The notes: generated by a model not told the origin, from the letters alone. Counted from the first letter of the stretch, positions 1-10,645 are shown. The stretch: DNA of 64,000 nt from Microbacterium sp. cf332 (GCF_900102175.1 NZ_FNKN01000003.1:62414-126413), one strand, 5' to 3'. Numbers and translations are program-made.

Positions 1-760
1 AGCCCGACAGGGCGGGGACCGTCAGTCCCCAGCCTCCCGGGTTCTCCGTCGCGGCGCCGAGGTGCCAGATCGCCTCGACGACGATCGACAGCACGGTTCC
101 GGTGACGATGCCGATCAGCATCCCGCCCTTGACCTTGCGGGCGACGAGGATGCCGGTCAGCAGCAGGGTGATGACGAACATCAGCGTCGGGACCGAGGCG
201 ACCGAGCCGCCGACGCCGAGCCCGACCGGGGGAGAGGCTTCGCCGGTCGAGGTCACGAAGCCGGAGTTGACGAAGCCGATGAAGGCGATGAAGAGACCGA
301 TGGCCACCGTGATAGCGAGCTTGAGCTGCACGGGGACGGCGTCGAAGATGAGCTTGCGCAGGCCGGTCGCGGCGAGCAGCACGATGATGACGCCGTTGAT
401 CATGACCAGGGCCATGGCCTCGGCCCACGTGACCTCGCCGACGACGCCGAAGGCGACGAAGGCGTTGATCCCGAGACCGGCCGCGAAGGCGAAGGGGAGA
501 CGCGTGATGACGCCGAACAGGATCGTCATGACACCCGCGGTCAGCGCGGTCGCCGCGCTCACCGCGGCGAAGTCGAGGGTGGTGCCGGCTACATCGGGCT
601 TGCCCGACAGGATGATCGGGTTCAGGATCACGATGTACGCCATCGTGACGAAGGTCACGAGGCCGCCGCGGACCTCGGTGCCGATGGTCGAGCCGCGCCG
701 GCTGATGTCGAAGAAGCGATCGATGGCGCTCTGAGGCGCGCGGGAATGGGTGGTGCTCAC
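1..760 (-). CDS. NCS2-family purine permease (AzgA/PbuG-like), C-terminus cut by window edge
   Basis: Membrane transporter of the nucleobase-cation symporter-2 family, AzgA/PbuG branch, expected to import guanine, hypoxanthine or adenine with protons. About 253 N-terminal residues are visible; the family is usually 430-490 residues, so the rest lies outside the window. The GTG start is preceded by a GGAGGA ribosome site. The N-terminus VSTTHSRAPQ is followed by an SAIDRFF segment and then by membrane helices. The glycine-rich FAFAAGLGINAFVAF segment matches the AzgA signature region. It is divergent from perM, 79 bp away, and sits beside purN and purH, so it fits a purine supply neighbourhood. 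Substrate is inferred from family only. Confidence 0.88.
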   Translation of the reverse strand, partial: MSTTHSRAPQSAIDRFFDISRRGSTIGTEVRGGLVTFVTMAYIVILNPIILSGKPDVAGTTLDFAAVSAATALTAGVMTILFGVITRLPFAFAAGLGINAFVAFGVVGEVTWAEAMALVMINGVIIVLLAATGLRKLIFDAVPVQLKLAITVAIGLFIAFIGFVNSGFVTSTGEASPPVGLGVGGSVASVPTLMFVITLLLTGILVARKVKGGMLIGIVTGTVLSIVVEAIWHLGAATENPGGWGLTVPALSG

Positions 761-819
761 AAAATCCTCCGAGAAGACGGTAGCGCCCCGCGCGCCTCCG
801 TCCGACACGCACAGGCTCG

Positions 820-839
820 CTGGGTAGGGTCGATCAGGC
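820..839 (+). promoter_or_regulatory. -10-like box before perM
   Basis: TAGGGT at 825-830 lies 9 nt before the perM ATG, so the message would have a leader of only about 3 nt or none. No Shine-Dalgarno sequence is seen. This TANNNT-short-gap-start arrangement recurs in the window. Confidence 0.4.
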
Positions 840-2120
840 ATGAACCGCCTGCTCGTCTCCCTCCTCTCCGCCTTCGACGCCCTCGTCGCGGTGGCCGTCG
901 GCGTTGTCGCCGCGCTCGCTCCGCTGACCGTGCTGTGGGCCGTCGCCCTCGGCGGCGGGGCGGACTGGTCGATGCTGTGGCCGGCGTCGGTGCGCCTGTG
1001 GCAGTTCGGCAATCTCGTTCCGGTGCAGATCACGCTGCCCCAGGAGTACGCCGTCGCGACCGGCATCGCCGCCGACGCGCTCTCGTTCTCGGTCTCGCTC
1101 GCGCCGCTCGCCGTCGCCGCGCTCATCGCCCTCTTCGCGGCACGCTCGGGCGGTCGCGCTTCCACCGCCGGCGCCGGCCTCACCGGGGTGGCGGCGAGCG
1201 GGGTCACCGTCGCCGTGCTGGCCGCCGTGCTCGCAGCGACGGCGCAGACGCCCTTCGCGACCGTGGAGACCTGGCAGGCCGTGCTCCTGCCCACCCTGGT
1301 CTTCGCGGTGCCGGCGCTCCTCGGCGCGGTCGCGCGCGCCTGGCGCGACGGCGACGACGGCCCCATCGACGCCGTCTTCGTGCAGCTCGACCGGCGAGGG
1401 TACGCCGCGGCCGTGTCGGCCGGGGCGCGGGGCCTCGCGATCGCGGTGACGGGGTTCATCGCCGTGGGCGCCCTGCTCGTCGGCATCGCGACGCTGGCTC
1501 GCGGGGGAGAGATCGTCTCACTGTTCCAGGCCGCCAACGTCGACGTCATCGGGGCGACCGCACTGACCGTGGGTCAGGCCGCCTACCTGCCCACCCTCAT
1601 CGTCTGGGGCGGCGCCTTCGCCGCCGGTCCCGGGTTCGTCCTCGGCGCCGGGTCGACCGTCGCCGCGTCGGGCACGCAGCTCGGCGTCGTGCCCGGCATC
1701 CCGGTGCTCGGGGCGATCCCCCCGGTCACACCTCCGGCCCTCCTGCTCGTGGCGCTGCTCTTCGTCGGCGCGGGCTTCATCGCCGGGTTCGCCGCCCGCC
1801 GCCGGCTGCCGGTCGGCGCTTCGGCATCCGCGGCCGAGCCCGTGACGCCGCGCCTGATCGCGCTCGCCGTCGTCATGGTGGGCGGAGGGCTCGTCGTGGC
1901 GCTGCTCGCTCTGCTGGCGTCCGGCGCGCTCGGTCCGGGACGCCTCGCCGAGATCGGCCCGCCCGTCGGCGCTGTTGGGCTCGCGTTCGCGGTCGAGGTG
2001 GGCATCGGTACGGCGATCGCCCTGTTCGGTCCGCGTTCGCGTCGAGACCATGAAGCGGCCGAGCCCGAGGCCCGCGGGGCGGACAGCGCTCGGGCGGCCG
2101 ATACGCCGTGGGTAGAGTAG
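840..2120 (+). CDS. perM: DUF6350 / PerM-like integral membrane protein
   Basis: Polytopic membrane protein of 426 residues, almost entirely hydrophobic alanine/valine/leucine-rich segments separated by short polar loops, ending in a charged tail ([14 protein letters not shown]). The order perM-purN-purH is the same as in Mycobacterium (Rv0955-Rv0957). There PerM is a membrane protein connected with cell division under stress; a similar role here is by orthology, not by visible motif. The ATG at 840 closely follows a TAGGGT box and lacks a ribosome site, as expected for a near-leaderless gene. It ends 4 bp before purN, so the two are probably cotranscribed. Confidence 0.82.
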   Translation: MNRLLVSLLSAFDALVAVAVGVVAALAPLTVLWAVALGGGADWSMLWPASVRLWQFGNLVPVQITLPQEYAVATGIAADALSFSVSLAPLAVAALIALFAARSGGRASTAGAGLTGVAASGVTVAVLAAVLAATAQTPFATVETWQAVLLPTLVFAVPALLGAVARAWRDGDDGPIDAVFVQLDRRGYAAAVSAGARGLAIAVTGFIAVGALLVGIATLARGGEIVSLFQAANVDVIGATALTVGQAAYLPTLIVWGGAFAAGPGFVLGAGSTVAASGTQLGVVPGIPVLGAIPPVTPPALLLVALLFVGAGFIAGFAARRRLPVGASASAAEPVTPRLIALAVVMVGGGLVVALLALLASGALGPGRLAEIGPPVGAVGLAFAVEVGIGTAIALFGPRSRRDHEAAEPEARGADSARAADTPWVE

Positions 2121-2124
2121 GACG

Positions 2125-2748
2125 GTGCTGACGGTCGCGGTCCTCATCTCCGGTGGCGGCTCGAACCTGCGGGCGCTGCTGGATGCCGCAGCCGAGCCCG
2201 GCTTCCCCGCCCGGGTGGTGGTCGTCGGAGCCGACCGTCCGGCCGACGGACTCGCTCACGCCGACGCGTACAACATCCCGACGTTCGCGGTGCCGTTCCG
2301 CGAGTACGCCAGCCGCGAGGAATGGGGCGCCGAGCTCGCACGTCAGCTCGCCGCCTGGGCTCCCGACCTCATCGTGCTCAGCGGCCTGATGCGCCTGCTG
2401 CCGGCGGCCGTCGTCGATGCGTGGGCGCCTCGCATCATCAACACGCATCCCGCCTACCTGCCCGAGTTCCCCGGTGCGCACGGCGTGCGGGACGCGCTCG
2501 CCGCCGATGCGGTGCAGACGGGCGCCAGCGTCATCGTCGTCGACGCGGGGGTCGACACCGGCCCGATACTCGCCCAGGAGCGCGTGCCGGTCCTGCCCGG
2601 CGACGACGAGGATGCGCTGCACGACCGCATCAAGCCCGTCGAACGCCGCCTGCTCATCGACGTCGTCCGGCGCATCGCGTCCGGCGAGCTCGATCTCGCT
2701 GCGCCCACCGCGCCCGAGCCTCCGACACCTTCCGTCCCCGCCGCCTGA
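2125..2748 (+). CDS. purN: Phosphoribosylglycinamide formyltransferase
   Basis: Transfers the formyl group of 10-formyl-tetrahydrofolate to GAR in step 3 of purine synthesis. The 207-residue length fits PurN. The N-terminal phosphate loop ISGGGSNL, the catalytic Asn/His in [16 protein letters not shown] and the catalytic Asp in GVDTGPI are all present. The GTG start at 2125 is 4 bp after perM; the purN reading begins [13 protein letters not shown] short Pro/Ala-rich tail ([14 protein letters not shown]) follows the conserved fold. It is 39 bp before purH, forming a purine operon. The formyl donor links it to glyA and folD further along the window. Confidence 0.96.
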   Translation: MLTVAVLISGGGSNLRALLDAAAEPGFPARVVVVGADRPADGLAHADAYNIPTFAVPFREYASREEWGAELARQLAAWAPDLIVLSGLMRLLPAAVVDAWAPRIINTHPAYLPEFPGAHGVRDALAADAVQTGASVIVVDAGVDTGPILAQERVPVLPGDDEDALHDRIKPVERRLLIDVVRRIASGELDLAAPTAPEPPTPSVPAA

Positions 2749-2787
2749 CGCACCACAGGCCCCGCCCCGTACCCGAGGAGAACCGCC

Positions 2788-4392
2788 ATGGCCGGACCGA
2801 GCCACGACCCCGCCCTCTACCGCTCGCGCGACCTGGTCGCCGTGCGCCGCGCCCTCATCTCGGTGAGTGACAAGACCGACCTCCTGCCGCTCGCGCAGGC
2901 GCTCGCCGACGGTGGCGTCGAGATCGTGTCGACGGGCGGATCGGCCGCATTGCTGCGCGATTCGGGCATCGCCGTGACGGACGTCGCCGAGGTCACCGGG
3001 TTCCCGGAATCGCTCGACGGCCGGGTCAAGACGCTGCACCCGGGCGTGCACGCCGGCCTGCTCGCCGACCTCCGGCTGGAGAGCCACGAGGCGCAGCTGG
3101 ACGAGCTCGGCATCGCGGCCTTCGATCTCGTCGTCGTCAACCTCTATCCGTTCGTCGAGACCGTCGCTTCGGGCGCTGCTCCCGACGACGTGGTCGAGCA
3201 GATCGACATCGGCGGTCCCGCGATGGTCCGTGCCTCGGCGAAGAACTTCGCCAACGTCGCCATCGTCGTCTCACCGTCGTCGTATCCGGCCATCGTCGAG
3301 GCGGTCGCCGCCGGCGGCACGACGCTGTCGCAGCGCCGTGATCTCGCCGCGCGCGCCTTCGCGCACACGGCCGAGTACGACCGCGCGGTCGCGACGTGGT
3401 TCGCGGAGTCCACCCTCGAGGGCGACGAGCTGCCGCAGCACCTCACGATCCGTGCCGAGCGTCTGGCCACGCTGCGCTACGGCGAGAACTCGCACCAGCG
3501 CGCGGCGATCTACACGCGCGCCGGGGGTCACGGGATCGCCCAGGCGGAGCAGCTGCAGGGCAAGGAGATGTCGTACAACAACTACGTCGACGCCGACGCC
3601 GCGCTGCGCGCCGCGTTCGACATGGTCAAGCCCGCCGTCGCGATCATCAAGCACGCCAACCCGTGCGGCATCGCCGTCACGGCCCCGCAGGCCCTCGACC
3701 CCATCGCGTCGGCGCACCTGCGCGCCCACGAGTGCGACCCGGTGTCGGCCTTCGGCGGCGTGATCGCCGCGAACCGCACCGTGACGCTCAAGATGGCCGA
3801 GAACCTGCGCGACATCTTCACCGAGGTCATCGTCGCCCCCGACTTCGAGCCCGAGGCGCTCGAGGTGTTCAAGCTGAAGAAGAACCTGCGCGTGCTGCGC
3901 CTGCCGGCCGACTGGCGCCAGGAGCGCATGGACGTCCGCCTGGTATCGGGCGGGCTGCTGCTGCAGGATGCCGACCGCTTCCCCGACGACATCGAGTCGG
4001 TCGCGAAGGACTGGCAGCTGGTCTCCGGCGAGCGTCCCGCGCACTCCGAGCTCGAGGGCATGATCTTCGCCTGGAAGGCCTGCCGTGCGGTGAAGTCGAA
4101 CGCGATCGTCCTCGCGCAGGGCTCCGCGACGGTCGGCATCGGCATGGGCCAGGTCAACCGCGTCGACTCGTGCCGCCTCGCGGTCGAGCGCGCCGGCGAC
4201 CGTGCGGCCGGCTCGGTCGCGGCATCCGACGCCTTCTTCCCCTTCGCCGACGGCCCTCAGGTGCTGATCGACGCCGGCATCAAGACGATCATCCAGCCCG
4301 GCGGATCCGTCCGCGACCAGGAGGTCGTCGACGCGGCCCGCGCCGCCGGCGTCACGATGTTCTTCACCGGCGAGCGCCACTTCTTCCACTGA
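2788..4392 (+). CDS. purH: Bifunctional AICAR formyltransferase / IMP cyclohydrolase
   Basis: Catalyses the last two steps of IMP synthesis. The 534-residue length matches full-length PurH. The N-terminal MGS-like cyclohydrolase domain begins around [18 protein letters not shown], with STGGSAALL and [12 protein letters not shown]. The C-terminal transformylase domain includes [12 protein letters not shown], the catalytic KHANPCG segment, [11 protein letters not shown] and [13 protein letters not shown], and ends in the usual FTGERHFFH. An ATG start after GAGGAGAAC is convincing. It closes the perM-purN-purH cluster and is followed at 27 bp by a 71-bp palindrome also found after glyA and pckG. 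Confidence 0.98.
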   Translation: MAGPSHDPALYRSRDLVAVRRALISVSDKTDLLPLAQALADGGVEIVSTGGSAALLRDSGIAVTDVAEVTGFPESLDGRVKTLHPGVHAGLLADLRLESHEAQLDELGIAAFDLVVVNLYPFVETVASGAAPDDVVEQIDIGGPAMVRASAKNFANVAIVVSPSSYPAIVEAVAAGGTTLSQRRDLAARAFAHTAEYDRAVATWFAESTLEGDELPQHLTIRAERLATLRYGENSHQRAAIYTRAGGHGIAQAEQLQGKEMSYNNYVDADAALRAAFDMVKPAVAIIKHANPCGIAVTAPQALDPIASAHLRAHECDPVSAFGGVIAANRTVTLKMAENLRDIFTEVIVAPDFEPEALEVFKLKKNLRVLRLPADWRQERMDVRLVSGGLLLQDADRFPDDIESVAKDWQLVSGERPAHSELEGMIFAWKACRAVKSNAIVLAQGSATVGIGMGQVNRVDSCRLAVERAGDRAAGSVAASDAFFPFADGPQVLIDAGIKTIIQPGGSVRDQEVVDAARAAGVTMFFTGERHFFH

Positions 4393-4418
4393 CCTCCGCC
4401 CGCCTCTTCGCCCCGATT

Positions 4419-4489
4419 CGCGAGACCCCAGTTCCGCCCCGAGACCCTGGCACACAGCCGGGCTCTCGGGGCAAGAGTGAGGTCTCGCG
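4419..4489. repeat. 71-bp intergenic palindrome, family A copy 1
   Basis: Imperfect inverted repeat bounded by CGCGAGAC and GTCTCGCG, with inner arms CCCCGAGACC and GGCTCTCGGGG. Same length and outer arms as copies at 45027-45097 and 53515-53585. It begins 27 bp after the purH stop and could act as a bidirectional terminator or mRNA 3' stabiliser. No U-tract follows. Confidence 0.85.
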
Positions 4490-4512
4490 GGTCGGGGGAG
4501 GGCCGCGGACGA

Positions 4513-4550
4513 TAGGGTCGCTTCGGATGTGAGCCGTTTCGGGGAGGAAC
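4513..4550 (+). promoter_or_regulatory. -10-like box and ribosome site that decide the start at 4553
   Basis: TAGGGT at 4513-4518 would start transcription near 4525. GGGGAGGA at 4541-4548 is a strong ribosome site spaced correctly for the GTG at 4553. The in-frame GTG at 4529 would have almost no leader and lacks its own ribosome site. Confidence 0.45.
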
Positions 4551-4552
4551 GA

Positions 4553-5986
4553 GTGATCTGGGAGATCGATGAGCGCGCTCGGACGATCGAGGGCCTCGAC
4601 GCCGACGGGCGCCCGCGGCCGGAGTACGCCGCGTCGCTCGGACTGCGACGGGCGCCGTACGGACGCCGCGTGCTGGCGACCGTCATCGAAGCGGTCGTGC
4701 TGCTCGTGCTGCAGGCACCGCTGCTCCTGGTGGTCGTCCCGGCGCTCAGCTCGATCGCCCTCGACGCCGACCCCGTCGCCGCCCTCACCGCGCGCGATGA
4801 CGTCCTGCTGCTGGCCATCCTCGCCGCGGTGAGCTCGGGCCTGTCGACGGCGTTCCTCATCGTCCAGCTCATCCTGCTGGGCCGTCGCGGCGTCACGCTC
4901 GGCAAAGCGTTGACGGGGCTGCGCTCGGTCAACGTCCGCACCCTCGAGCGTCCCGGCTTCTGGCGGGGAGCGGTCGTCCGTTACCTCGTGATGTGGGCCA
5001 GCATGCTCATCCCGATCGTCGGTCCGCTCCTGGTCATCGCTCTCTCACCGCTGTTCGACCCCGCTCGTCGCGGACGCGGCTGGCCCGACCTCGCCGCAGC
5101 CGTCTGGATCGTCGACGTCAAGCACGGTCTCAACCCGTACGACGACAAGCGGATGCGCATCGCGCGCAAGACCGCCGCGACCGACCTCCTCGACGTCAAG
5201 CCCGACCTGCCCTCGCTGGCGACCCCGGTCGCCGCGACGGGAACGGGAGCGTACGTCCCGCTCGCGCGCAACAAGGGCGGGGTGCTCGGCGCGGTGCGCT
5301 CGACCCCTGGCAACACCATCGTGGGCGAGACGGATGCGGCCGAGGACGAAGCGCGACCCGGGATCCCCACGACCGTCGCGCCGTCGCCGTTCGCCGCCCC
5401 GGGGGCCGCGGGCGGCGCGCTCGCCTCCGCCGCGGTCGAGTCCGGCACAGCCGGGCAAGCTGCACCGTCGCCCGCGGCGGTTGCCCCGGGCGCGCTCGTC
5501 GCCCCGGCGGCCGGCGCCGCCGCGTGGAGTCCGCCGTCACTGCTGGATGGTCCCGCGGCGCCCGCAGCGTCGGCGGCCCCCGAACCCGCGGCGCCCGAAC
5601 CCGCGGCCCCTGAACCCGCAGCCCCCGCGGACCCGACCCCCGCGCCGGCGGCATCGGCCGTCGAGCTCACCCTCGACTCGGGCGAGACGATCACGGTCGG
5701 AGGCGGCGGAGTGGTGCTCGGACGCGCCCCGTCCACCGGTCCGCAGGACGTCGATGTCACCCCCGTCCCGGTCGTCGACCCCACCCGTTCGATCTCGAAG
5801 ACGCACTGGGCGCTGCTGCTCCCGGCCGACGGCCGCGTCGTCGCGGTCGAGCGCGGGTCGACGAACGGCAGCGTCCTCGTCCGCGGCGGTCGCGAGAGCG
5901 CCCTCGTGCCCGGGGAACCGGTCGCGCTGCGCGACGGCGACACCATCCGCTTCGGCGACCGCCACGCGGCCGTGGCCATCCGCTGA
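4553..5986 (+). CDS. RDD-family membrane protein with C-terminal FHA domain (T7SS-linked)
   Basis: 477 residues if the GTG at 4553 is used. Residues ~30-195 form an RDD domain with several membrane helices (for example VIEAVVLLVLQAPLLLVVVP and YLVMWASMLIPIVGPLLVIA). A long Ala/Pro-rich linker follows, with near-perfect PEPAA repeats around residues 343-360. Residues ~368-477 are a forkhead-associated domain (GGGVVLGR, the SKTHWAL and GSTNGS blocks), which binds phosphothreonine. It lies 41 bp before the FtsK/FHA secretion motor and is probably its membrane partner. This suggests phospho-dependent assembly or regulation of the secretion system, perhaps by a Ser/Thr kinase encoded elsewhere. 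Function is inferred from domains and location. Confidence 0.85.
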   Translation: MIWEIDERARTIEGLDADGRPRPEYAASLGLRRAPYGRRVLATVIEAVVLLVLQAPLLLVVVPALSSIALDADPVAALTARDDVLLLAILAAVSSGLSTAFLIVQLILLGRRGVTLGKALTGLRSVNVRTLERPGFWRGAVVRYLVMWASMLIPIVGPLLVIALSPLFDPARRGRGWPDLAAAVWIVDVKHGLNPYDDKRMRIARKTAATDLLDVKPDLPSLATPVAATGTGAYVPLARNKGGVLGAVRSTPGNTIVGETDAAEDEARPGIPTTVAPSPFAAPGAAGGALASAAVESGTAGQAAPSPAAVAPGALVAPAAGAAAWSPPSLLDGPAAPAASAAPEPAAPEPAAPEPAAPADPTPAPAASAVELTLDSGETITVGGGGVVLGRAPSTGPQDVDVTPVPVVDPTRSISKTHWALLLPADGRVVAVERGSTNGSVLVRGGRESALVPGEPVALRDGDTIRFGDRHAAVAIR

Positions 5987-6027
5987 CATCCGCCGACACG
6001 ACGTCGCACCGCTGACAGGAGCCCTCG

Positions 6028-9000
6028 ATGAGACTCAAGCTGACCCTCCAGCGCCGTGACCACACGAGCACCGACGTCGTCGTCACCTCCGACTCGACGG
6101 CGACCGTGCACGACGTGGCCCGGCGGATCGTCGACAGCGACCCTCGCCGCGAGGTCGTCGCCGGGGAGGCCGACGTGCTGACGCTCACCGTCGCGCCCCC
6201 CACCTCGCCCGACTTCGTGATGCTCGACCCGCACATGCTGGTGAGCGACGCGCCGGTCGGCTCGGGCTTCGTCGCCTCGGTGACCAACCTCGGGGCGGAC
6301 TACGTCGCGACGCGCGGTGCGGGCGGCCCGGTGGCGGCGATCCTGCACGTCGTCGGCGGCCCGCTCGCGGGGCGGGAGTTCTCGCTGCCGCAGGGGCACT
6401 TCACGATCGGCCGGTCGCAGGGCAACGACATCGTGCTCGACGACCGGCTCGTCTCCAAGCGGCACGCGCGCATCGAGATCGGCGCCTCGATCGAGCTCGT
6501 CGACCTCAACTCCGCGAACGGCATCGTCATCGACGGCGGTCTCGTGCAGCGCCTCCGTGTCATCCCGGGTCAGCGCTTCCAGCTCGGCGACACCGAGCTC
6601 GTCCTCACCCTCGTCGAGAGCTTCGCCCCCGTCGAGCAGGATCCGGTGCTCGAGCGGGGCGGCAGCCTGCTGTTCAACCGCAGTCCGCGTGTCGAAGCGC
6701 GCTACGTCGGCGAGGAGCTCGACGAACCGCGGATGCCGAAGGATCCGGTCTCGCGCCTGTTCCCGTGGCCGATGCTCATCGCCCCCCTCATCCTGGGTAT
6801 CGCGATGTTCTCGATCACGAACCAGCCCCGGACGCTGCTGATCGTCTTCATGACGCCGATGATGCTGCTCGGCAACTTCGTGTCGCAGCGCACGCAGCTC
6901 GGCCAGCGCCAGCGCAAAGAGGTCGAGATCTTCGAGCGCACGTTCGAGGAGCTCGAAGAGAAGCTGTACCGCCTGCGACCGCGTGAGCGCGAGGTGCGCA
7001 ACGCCGAGGTCCCGCCCGTGGCGGTGGTCTTCGAGCAGGCGATGCAGTTGGGGCGGATGCTCTGGACCCGCCGGCCCGAGCACTGGAACTTCCTGGCCGT
7101 TCGGATGGGGACCTCCGAGGCCCCCTCGCGATCGAGCGTCAAACGCGCCGACAACCCCGACGCCCTGCAGGAGTACGTCGAACGCGTCGACCGCCTGCGC
7201 GACCGCTACCGGATGATCGACGGCGTACCGGTGCTCGAGTCACTGCAGAGCGTCGGCGTCATCGGCGTCGCGGGCGGTGAGCGCGAGGCCGCCGACGCGC
7301 TGCGCGGGCTCGCCGTGCAGCTGTTCGGGCTGCACTCGCCGAACGACCTCGCCGCGGTGGCCCTCACCGAGCCGGAGTGGGCGAAGGAGCTCGAGTGGCT
7401 CAAGTGGCTGCCCCACACCTCCAGCGAGCGCAGCCCGTTCCGCGACATGCCGCTGGCGGATTCCGCGTCGACGGGCGCCGCGCTGCTGTCCGGGCTCGAG
7501 GAGCTCGTGATGCGGCGGTCGAAGGCGGCGTCCGCTCCGCGTCTTCCCTTCGACGACGACTGGGACCCGATGCGGTACGGCACCGACGTACGTCGCGCGG
7601 CCGAGGAGGCGACCTTCCCCGGCCAGACCGCGGTCCTGGTGATCGTGACCTCCGACGCCCCCGTCGACCGAGCGCGGTTGACCCAGGTTCTCGAACGCGG
7701 CGCCGACGTCGGCGTCTACGGCATCTTCGTCGCGCCCGTCGTCGACGCGCTCCCCGCCGTGTGCCGCACCTTCGTCGACGTCAGCGGCGGTCTCGATGCC
7801 GCTCGCGTCGGCACGGTACGCAGCGGAGTGGAGTATCCCGTCACCGAGGTCGAGGGCGTCTCGAACGAGCTCATGACCGTGCTCGCGAAGCGCCTGGCGC
7901 CCGTGACCGACGCGAGCACCATCATCGAGGACTCGTCCGACATCCCGAACTCGGTCATGTTCCTCTCGCTCGTGGGGTCGGAGCTCGCGACCGACCCCTC
8001 GTTCGCGGTCGAGCGCTGGCGCGAGAACAACACGATCCTCGACCGTTCAGGCGCGGCGATGCCGCGCCTGAAGAAGTCGGGGAACCTGCGGGCGATCGTC
8101 GGGCAGGGCGCGACGGACGCGATGACCCTCGACCTGCGCACGCAGGGTCCGCACGCCCTCGTCGGCGGCACCACCGGCGCCGGCAAGTCCGAGTTCCTGC
8201 AGGCCTGGGTGCTCGGCATGGCCGCCGCCCACAGTCCCGACCGCGTGACGTTCCTGTTCGTCGACTACAAGGGCGGATCGGCCTTCGCCGACTGCGTCGA
8301 GCTGCCGCACACCGTGGGCCTCGTGACCGACCTGAGCCCGCACCTCGTGCGCCGTGCCCTGACGAGCCTGCGCGCCGAGCTGCATCACCGCGAGCACCTG
8401 TTCAACCGCAAGAAGGCGAAGGACCTGCTCGAGCTCGAGAAGCGTCGTGACCCCGAGACGCCGCCCGCGCTCGTGCTCGTGATCGACGAGTTCGCCGCGC
8501 TCGCCGGCGAGGTCCCCGAGTTCGTCGACGGCGTCGTCGACATCGCGCAACGCGGTCGCTCGCTCGGCATCCACCTGATCATGGCGACGCAGCGTCCCGC
8601 CGGCGTCATCAAGGACAACCTGCGGGCCAACACGAACCTCCGCGTCGCCCTCCGCATGGCCGACGAGTCGGACTCGAAGGATGTCGTGGACGACCCCGTC
8701 GCGGCCCGGTTCGACCCGAGCATCCCCGGCCGCGGTATCGCCAAGACCGGTCCCGGCCGCCTCGTGCCCTTCCAGTCCGCCTACGCCGGCGGGTGGAGCA
8801 CCGACGAGGTCGTCGTCGCCGACGTGGGAGTCGCTGAGCTGCGTTTCGGCTCGGTGCAGCGCTGGGAGGTCGACGAGCAGCCCGACGATCCCGCGGCCGA
8901 GATCGATCCGGGGCCCAACGACCAGAAGCGCATCGTCGCGACCCTCGTCGCCGCAGCCAACCGTGCGGCCATCCCGGCACCCCGACGGCCCTGGCTCGAC

Positions 9001-10605
9001 GATCTCGAGACGACGGTCGACATCCGTTCGCTGCCGGCGGGACGCGGGGGCGCGATCCTCATCGGGAAGAGCGACATCCCCGAGCGTCAGCTGCAGGAGG
9101 CGGTGTACTTCGAGCCCGATCGCGACGGCTCGATGCTCGTCTACGGCACGAGCGGTTCGGGGAAGTCGACGGTGCTGCGCACCATCGCGATCGCCGCGGC
9201 GACGACCGGTCGCCGCGCCGAGAACATCGAGGTCTACGGCCTCGACTTCGGTTCCGGCTCGCTCAAGAGCCTCGAGGTGCTGCCGCACGTCGGTTCGGTG
9301 ATCCCCGGCGACGACGCGGAGCGGGTCCAGCGCATCATGCGCTCGCTGGGCAAGGTCCTCGACGAGCGCGGCAAGCGGTTCAGCGCCGCCAATGCCTCGA
9401 CGATCGGGGAGTACCGCGAGCTCACGGGTCGCGACGAGGCGCGCATCGTGCTCCTGCTCGACGGCCTGCCCCAGTTCCGCGCGGAATGGGAGTCGACGAC
9501 CGCGCGGATGCCGTTCTACCAGGCCTTCATGCGGATCCTGGGCGAGGGGCGCCCCCTGGGCGTGCACGTCGTGGCGACGGCCGATCGCTCCGGGTCCGTC
9601 CCGACCGCGGTCAGCTCGAACATCTCGCGCCGGATCGTGCTGCGGCTCTCCGACGAGAATGCCTACGCGCTGCTGAACGCCCCGAAGGACGTGCTCGACG
9701 AGCGCTCCGCTCCCGGGCGCGCGATCGTCGACGGGTTCGAGACCCAGATCGCGGTGCTCGGCGGCACGCCCAACGTCGCCGAGCAGACGAAGCTGCTCGG
9801 GCAGCTCTCGGACGAGCTGCGCGAGCGCGGCGTCCGCGAGGTCGCGGAGATCGGCTCGCTGCCCACGCGGCTCCCCCTGGCCGATCTGCCCGACCGCATC
9901 GGGGAGTTCCCGGTGCTGGGTGTCGCGGAGGACACGCTGGCTCCGCGCGACTTCGACCCGGTCGGCACCTTCGTCGTCGCCGGTCCGCCGATGGCGGGCA
10001 AGACGACCGCGATGAAGGCGATCATCACGTCGATGACGCGCCTCGACCCCGAGGTGACCCTGTTCCACTTCGGCGGCCGCCGGTCGCAGCTGCGCGACTT
10101 CGCACCGTGGGTGCGCAGTGCGACGACCCCCGACGATGCGAAGGAGCTCGCCACCGAGCTGGCCGAGCTCGTCGCGGACGAGACCCTGGGACGCCGCATC
10201 CTGGTCGTCGTCGAGGACGTGCCGCAGTTCGCGGACTCTCCCGCCGAACGTCCGCTGAAGGCGCTCTTCCAGGCGGTGAACCGCAGCGACCACCTGCTCA
10301 TCGGCGACGCCGATGTCACGCAGGTCACGAGCGGCTTCGGACTGGTCGGCGACTTCAAGGGCGGTCGGAAGGGCATCATCCTCAAGCCGGATGCCTTCGA
10401 CGGCGACGCCGTGTTCAAGGTGCCGTTCCCGAAGGTCAAGCGCAGCGACTTCCCGGAGGGACGGGGCATCTTCGTGCAGGCGGGTCGCGCCGTGACGGTG
10501 CAGATGCCGCTCGTCGAGTCCGAGACCGTCGCGGTACCGGAGCCCGTGATGGCGGGCGCCCCGGAGGCCGTCTCGACCGACACGGTCGCCGAGACCATCC
10601 GCTGA
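6028..10605 (+). CDS. Type VII secretion motor ATPase, FHA + three FtsK/SpoIIIE domains (EccC/EssC family)
   Basis: Membrane-anchored motor of 1525 residues that drives export of WXG100-type substrates. Residues ~1-100 form a beta-rich N-domain. Residues ~115-195 are an FHA domain (FTIGRSQGNDIVLDD, then DLNSANG). Two membrane helices follow at ~248-286. Three nucleotide-binding domains carry GGTTGAGKS (~712), YGTSGSGKST (~1039) and AGPPMAGKTT (~1318). Walker B of the first is LVLVIDEFAALAG (~814-826). The FHA domain at the N-terminus resembles Firmicutes EssC more than mycobacterial EccCa/EccCb. ATG with AGGAG upstream. The first WXG100 gene follows 142 bp downstream. No EccB, EccD, EccE or mycosin gene lies in the window. 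Confidence 0.95.
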   Translation: MRLKLTLQRRDHTSTDVVVTSDSTATVHDVARRIVDSDPRREVVAGEADVLTLTVAPPTSPDFVMLDPHMLVSDAPVGSGFVASVTNLGADYVATRGAGGPVAAILHVVGGPLAGREFSLPQGHFTIGRSQGNDIVLDDRLVSKRHARIEIGASIELVDLNSANGIVIDGGLVQRLRVIPGQRFQLGDTELVLTLVESFAPVEQDPVLERGGSLLFNRSPRVEARYVGEELDEPRMPKDPVSRLFPWPMLIAPLILGIAMFSITNQPRTLLIVFMTPMMLLGNFVSQRTQLGQRQRKEVEIFERTFEELEEKLYRLRPREREVRNAEVPPVAVVFEQAMQLGRMLWTRRPEHWNFLAVRMGTSEAPSRSSVKRADNPDALQEYVERVDRLRDRYRMIDGVPVLESLQSVGVIGVAGGEREAADALRGLAVQLFGLHSPNDLAAVALTEPEWAKELEWLKWLPHTSSERSPFRDMPLADSASTGAALLSGLEELVMRRSKAASAPRLPFDDDWDPMRYGTDVRRAAEEATFPGQTAVLVIVTSDAPVDRARLTQVLERGADVGVYGIFVAPVVDALPAVCRTFVDVSGGLDAARVGTVRSGVEYPVTEVEGVSNELMTVLAKRLAPVTDASTIIEDSSDIPNSVMFLSLVGSELATDPSFAVERWRENNTILDRSGAAMPRLKKSGNLRAIVGQGATDAMTLDLRTQGPHALVGGTTGAGKSEFLQAWVLGMAAAHSPDRVTFLFVDYKGGSAFADCVELPHTVGLVTDLSPHLVRRALTSLRAELHHREHLFNRKKAKDLLELEKRRDPETPPALVLVIDEFAALAGEVPEFVDGVVDIAQRGRSLGIHLIMATQRPAGVIKDNLRANTNLRVALRMADESDSKDVVDDPVAARFDPSIPGRGIAKTGPGRLVPFQSAYAGGWSTDEVVVADVGVAELRFGSVQRWEVDEQPDDPAAEIDPGPNDQKRIVATLVAAANRAAIPAPRRPWLDDLETTVDIRSLPAGRGGAILIGKSDIPERQLQEAVYFEPDRDGSMLVYGTSGSGKSTVLRTIAIAAATTGRRAENIEVYGLDFGSGSLKSLEVLPHVGSVIPGDDAERVQRIMRSLGKVLDERGKRFSAANASTIGEYRELTGRDEARIVLLLDGLPQFRAEWESTTARMPFYQAFMRILGEGRPLGVHVVATADRSGSVPTAVSSNISRRIVLRLSDENAYALLNAPKDVLDERSAPGRAIVDGFETQIAVLGGTPNVAEQTKLLGQLSDELRERGVREVAEIGSLPTRLPLADLPDRIGEFPVLGVAEDTLAPRDFDPVGTFVVAGPPMAGKTTAMKAIITSMTRLDPEVTLFHFGGRRSQLRDFAPWVRSATTPDDAKELATELAELVADETLGRRILVVVEDVPQFADSPAERPLKALFQAVNRSDHLLIGDADVTQVTSGFGLVGDFKGGRKGIILKPDAFDGDAVFKVPFPKVKRSDFPEGRGIFVQAGRAVTVQMPLVESETVAVPEPVMAGAPEAVSTDTVAETIR

Positions 10606-10645
10606 TGCCGTCCACCGAGGGAAAGCGATTGCATAGCAGATCGCA

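Noticed and set aside
62-2053. Long plus-strand frame spanning the antisense of the permease and perM
   Set aside because: Composition is Arg/Asp/Gly-rich with no family match; it overlaps two well-supported genes in another frame or strand.
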